From NCBI GenBank assembly GCA_021828045.1, contig JAKATI010000010.1, positions 1 through 36,579 of the forward strand: DNA of 36,579 nt, in the 5' to 3' direction. A model generated the notes under the pieces. That model was given only the letters and a program-made list of their open reading frames with translations. It was not told where the DNA came from and searched no databases. Within the stretch, counting starts at the first letter, position 1. The number at the start of each line of letters is the position of its first letter. Positions 33,890 to 36,579 of this stretch are shown in pieces. This stretch comes from Pseudomonadota bacterium. GTDB lineage: Bacteria > Pseudomonadota > Gammaproteobacteria > JAKAQQ01. A program made the translations under genes and the position numbers.

Positions 33890-34533
33890 GACTTGGGGTT
33901 CCGGGGAGCCTCCCGGTGCCGGGTCAGGCGACGGGCCCGTCTTTCCTCGACCATCAGGTGGATCTCCGCCAGCAGGGCCTCACGGGAATCGGGTTCCCCC
34001 TCGGCTCCGGGTTTATGTTCCGCACCGAACCGGTCCTGGTGGCGTCCGTGCCGGTATTTGAGCCAGACCGCCTGGTGGTGGCCCGGATCCGCGCACGGAT
34101 CCGGCACGGGCCCGTCGGGTGATCGAGAGCGCAAAGTGCCCGGGTAGTCCACGAGGTGGATGCAGTCGGTCGGGCAGGAAGCGAGGCAGATTCCGCAGCC
34201 CGTGCACTCGCTGAAGAGGATCTCGTGAAGCAGGTGTCGTGCCCCGGCAATGGCATCGACGGGGCAGGCCGGGAGACAGCGGGCACAGCCGATGCAGTGA
34301 CCGGGATCGATGCGGGCCCGTTTCGGCGGGTCGGGAACGGGCGGGGTGAATCCCGTGGGGTCGATGTCGAGGAGCCTGGCCAGGGCCAAAAAGGTGGCCG
34401 TGCCTCCCGGGCGGCAACGATCGATCGCGGCCTCGCCCCGAACGAGCGCTTCCGCGTAGGGACGGCAACCGGGATAACCGCACTGGCGGCATTGCCACTG
34501 GGGCAGGACTTCGTCGAGAGACCCCGGATCCAT
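33886..34533 (-). CDS. rnfB: RnfB-like electron-transport ferredoxin, without an N-terminal membrane anchor
   Basis: 'LPQWQCRQCGYPGCRPYAEALVRGEAAIDRCRPGG' Fe-S domain plus two 4Fe-4S motifs 'CIGCARCLPACPVDAI' and 'CTGCGICLASCPTDCI'. Confidence 0.9.
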   Translation of the reverse strand: MDPGSLDEVLPQWQCRQCGYPGCRPYAEALVRGEAAIDRCRPGGTATFLALARLLDIDPTGFTPPVPDPPKRARIDPGHCIGCARCLPACPVDAIAGARHLLHEILFSECTGCGICLASCPTDCIHLVDYPGTLRSRSPDGPVPDPCADPGHHQAVWLKYRHGRHQDRFGAEHKPGAEGEPDSREALLAEIHLMVEERRARRLTRHREAPRNPKS

Positions 34534-34541
34534 GGTTTCCT

Positions 34542-36566
34542 TCAGCGAACGACCATCCCGGGGGTGGCACCGCTGTCCGGACTCAGGAGAAAGGGACCGG
34601 TAGCTCCATCGCTGGCCGCGAGAACCATGGCTTCGGAGACGCCGAAACGCATCTTTCGGGGTGCCAGGTTGGCGACCACGACCGTAAGCCGGCCCACCAG
34701 CGTTTCCGGTGCATAGGTCTTCTGGATGCCGGCGAAAACCGTTCTTTCCTCGTCGCCGAGCGAGACCCGCAGACGCAGGAGCTTGTCCGAACCTTCAACC
34801 CTTTCGGCTGCCAGGATTCGGGCAACCCGCAGATTCACCTGGTTGAACTGGTGGATGTCGATTGGGGGTATGGGATCAGGAGTCTGGTTCATGGGGGAAT
34901 CCGGAGTGGAAGTGGAGTCAAGGTTCGGAAGAAGGGATCGGGGCGATGCCGGGGGCGGAGATTCGCTCAAGCGGGTGAGCAGCGGGAAGTAAGGCGGGAG
35001 AGCCCGGCCGAGGAGCGGTCGGTCCAGGTCTTCCCAGCATGCAAGGGAGGTCCCGAGCCAGGCCTCGATGCGTCCGGTGAGCTCCGGCAGGACCGGCTTC
35101 AGGCAACCCGCAAGCAGCCGGAAGAGGTTGAGGGTCTCGGTGGCGGTGTCCCGGGCCCGTTCCGGGCTTTCCCGCCGCGTGGTCCAGGGGGCACACGCGG
35201 TGAAATACTGGTTGGCCTGGTCGGCAAGATCCATGATGGTGCGGAGTGCACGGCTGAAGTCGCGCCCCTCGTAGGCGGCACGGATTGTCTCCGCCGATTT
35301 CCGGAACTGGTCATAGAGGTCGGGATCCGGGAGAGAGGAGGAGAGCTGCGACCCGGTACCCGTGTCCAGAAAGGGAGACGATCGGGCTGCCAGGTTGATG
35401 AACTTGCCCACGAGGTCGGCATTGAAGCGTTGCCGGAGGTCCGCCAGGTCAAGATCGAGGTCCTCGATCCCCGCTCCGAGCTTGGTCGCGAAGTAGTAGC
35501 GCAGCGCTTCGGGAGGGTGGGTCTCCGCGAAATCGCGAGCGGTGAGAAAGGTTCCGCGGGACTTCGACATTTTCTGACCGTTCACGGTGAGAAAACCGTG
35601 GACGAAAAGGCCGTTGGGCAGCCGGAAGCCGGCCGCGGAGAGAAGGGCCGGCCAGAACAGTCCGTGAAAGTAGATGATGTCTTTGCCAAGAAAATGGTAC
35701 AGCTCGATCGGGGATCCCTCTTCCAGGGACTCCCCGAAATCCGTTCCGGGATGCGTCTCGGTCCAGGCGCGGAAGCTCGCCAGGTATCCGATCGGGGCAT
35801 CCAGCCAGACATAGAAGAACTGCCGGGTCCGGTCCGGGATCGGGAAACCGAAATACGGCTCGTCCCGGGTGATGTCCCAGTCCCGAAGGTCCCCGCCCAG
35901 CCATTCGTCCAGCTTTTTTGCGACCCCCCGGTCGAGGTTGACTTGTTCGTGGACAAAACACTGGAGCCGTTCACGGAAACCCTCGAGCCGGACGAATACA
36001 TGCTCGGTCTCGCGCAGTTCCGGTATCTTGCCGGACAGGATCGATCGGGGCGAAACCAGTTCACTCGGCGAGTAGCTCGCTCCACACACCTCGCAATTGT
36101 CCCCGTACTGGTCCGTGGCACCGCAACGCGGGCAGGTTCCCCGGATGTAGCGGTCCGGAAGGAACAGTCCCGCTTCCGGGTCATACATCTGGTGGATGCG
36201 CCGGGTGAGCAGGTGATGCCCTTCTTTCAGGGCTTCATAAAATCTGAGGACCAATGCCTGGTTTTCCGGTGAGTGGGTCGAGTGATAGTGGTCAAAAGAG
36301 ATGCCAAAGCGGTTGAAGTCCGCGAGATGCTCGGCCCGTACGGAGGCAATCAGCTGTTCCGGTGGGATCCGGTCCTGGGCGGCCTTGAGCATGATCGGGG
36401 TCCCATGGGCATCATCGGCACAGACGAACACGACGGAGCGTCCGGCCAGGCGCAGGTAGCGGACCCAGATGTCGGCTTGGATTGTCTCCAGCAAGTGCCC
36501 GAGGTGGAGCGGGCCGTTGGCATAGGGGAGAGCGGTGGTGACAAGAAATCGGGATGGGGCGGGCAC
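34542..36566 (-). CDS. metG: Methionyl-tRNA synthetase with C-terminal tRNA-binding domain
   Basis: 'TTALPYANGPLHLGHLLETIQADIWVRYLRL', zinc knuckle 'CPRCGATDQYGDNCEVCGA', 'VNGQKMSKSRGTFLTARDF', C-terminal EMAPII-like 'IDIHQFNQVNLRVARILAAERVEGSDKLLRLRVSLGDEERTVFAGI'. Confidence 0.97.
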   Translation of the reverse strand: MPAPSRFLVTTALPYANGPLHLGHLLETIQADIWVRYLRLAGRSVVFVCADDAHGTPIMLKAAQDRIPPEQLIASVRAEHLADFNRFGISFDHYHSTHSPENQALVLRFYEALKEGHHLLTRRIHQMYDPEAGLFLPDRYIRGTCPRCGATDQYGDNCEVCGASYSPSELVSPRSILSGKIPELRETEHVFVRLEGFRERLQCFVHEQVNLDRGVAKKLDEWLGGDLRDWDITRDEPYFGFPIPDRTRQFFYVWLDAPIGYLASFRAWTETHPGTDFGESLEEGSPIELYHFLGKDIIYFHGLFWPALLSAAGFRLPNGLFVHGFLTVNGQKMSKSRGTFLTARDFAETHPPEALRYYFATKLGAGIEDLDLDLADLRQRFNADLVGKFINLAARSSPFLDTGTGSQLSSSLPDPDLYDQFRKSAETIRAAYEGRDFSRALRTIMDLADQANQYFTACAPWTTRRESPERARDTATETLNLFRLLAGCLKPVLPELTGRIEAWLGTSLACWEDLDRPLLGRALPPYFPLLTRLSESPPPASPRSLLPNLDSTSTPDSPMNQTPDPIPPIDIHQFNQVNLRVARILAAERVEGSDKLLRLRVSLGDEERTVFAGIQKTYAPETLVGRLTVVVANLAPRKMRFGVSEAMVLAASDGATGPFLLSPDSGATPGMVVR

Positions 36567-36579
36567 AAACGGATCCAGA

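Overview
This is a high-GC, gene-dense chromosomal window of about 36.6 kb. It looks proteobacterial, possibly from an acidophile, but the lineage is inference only. Most of it is housekeeping or ordinary accessory content. In order: AsmA-family protein (runs off the left edge, minus strand; absent from the ORF track), tRNA-Gly(CCC), TPR protein, an IS200/IS605-type element (disrupted tnpA, intact-looking tnpB), lolB, cytochrome P460-like protein, a short promoter/ORF/terminator locus, secreted S53 peptidase, DksA/TraR-type zinc-finger protein, tRNA-Arg(CCT), TauE/SafE permease, lipoprotein, arsRBC operon, exported tricorn-like protease, TMEM175-like channel, glgB, dsbD, Met/His-rich exported protein, tyrS, ABM-domain protein, DUF302-like protein, aceF/aceE, pyrC, rnt, grxD, DUF1289 protein, sodB, nadC, nth, solitary rnfB, metG. 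I see no CRISPR array, prophage or recognisable defence island. The most interesting places are: (i) the IS200/IS605 element sitting at the TPR/lolB junction, where tnpA carries an in-frame TAG and a frameshift, tnpB looks catalytically intact, and the only evident lolB start lies in the IS right-end hairpin; (ii) a ~200 bp autonomous-looking locus (6214-6427) with a TTGACA promoter embedded in an upstream hairpin, a nearly leaderless 40-codon ORF and its own terminator; (iii) very recent-looking internal domain duplications in the S53 protease and in aceF.
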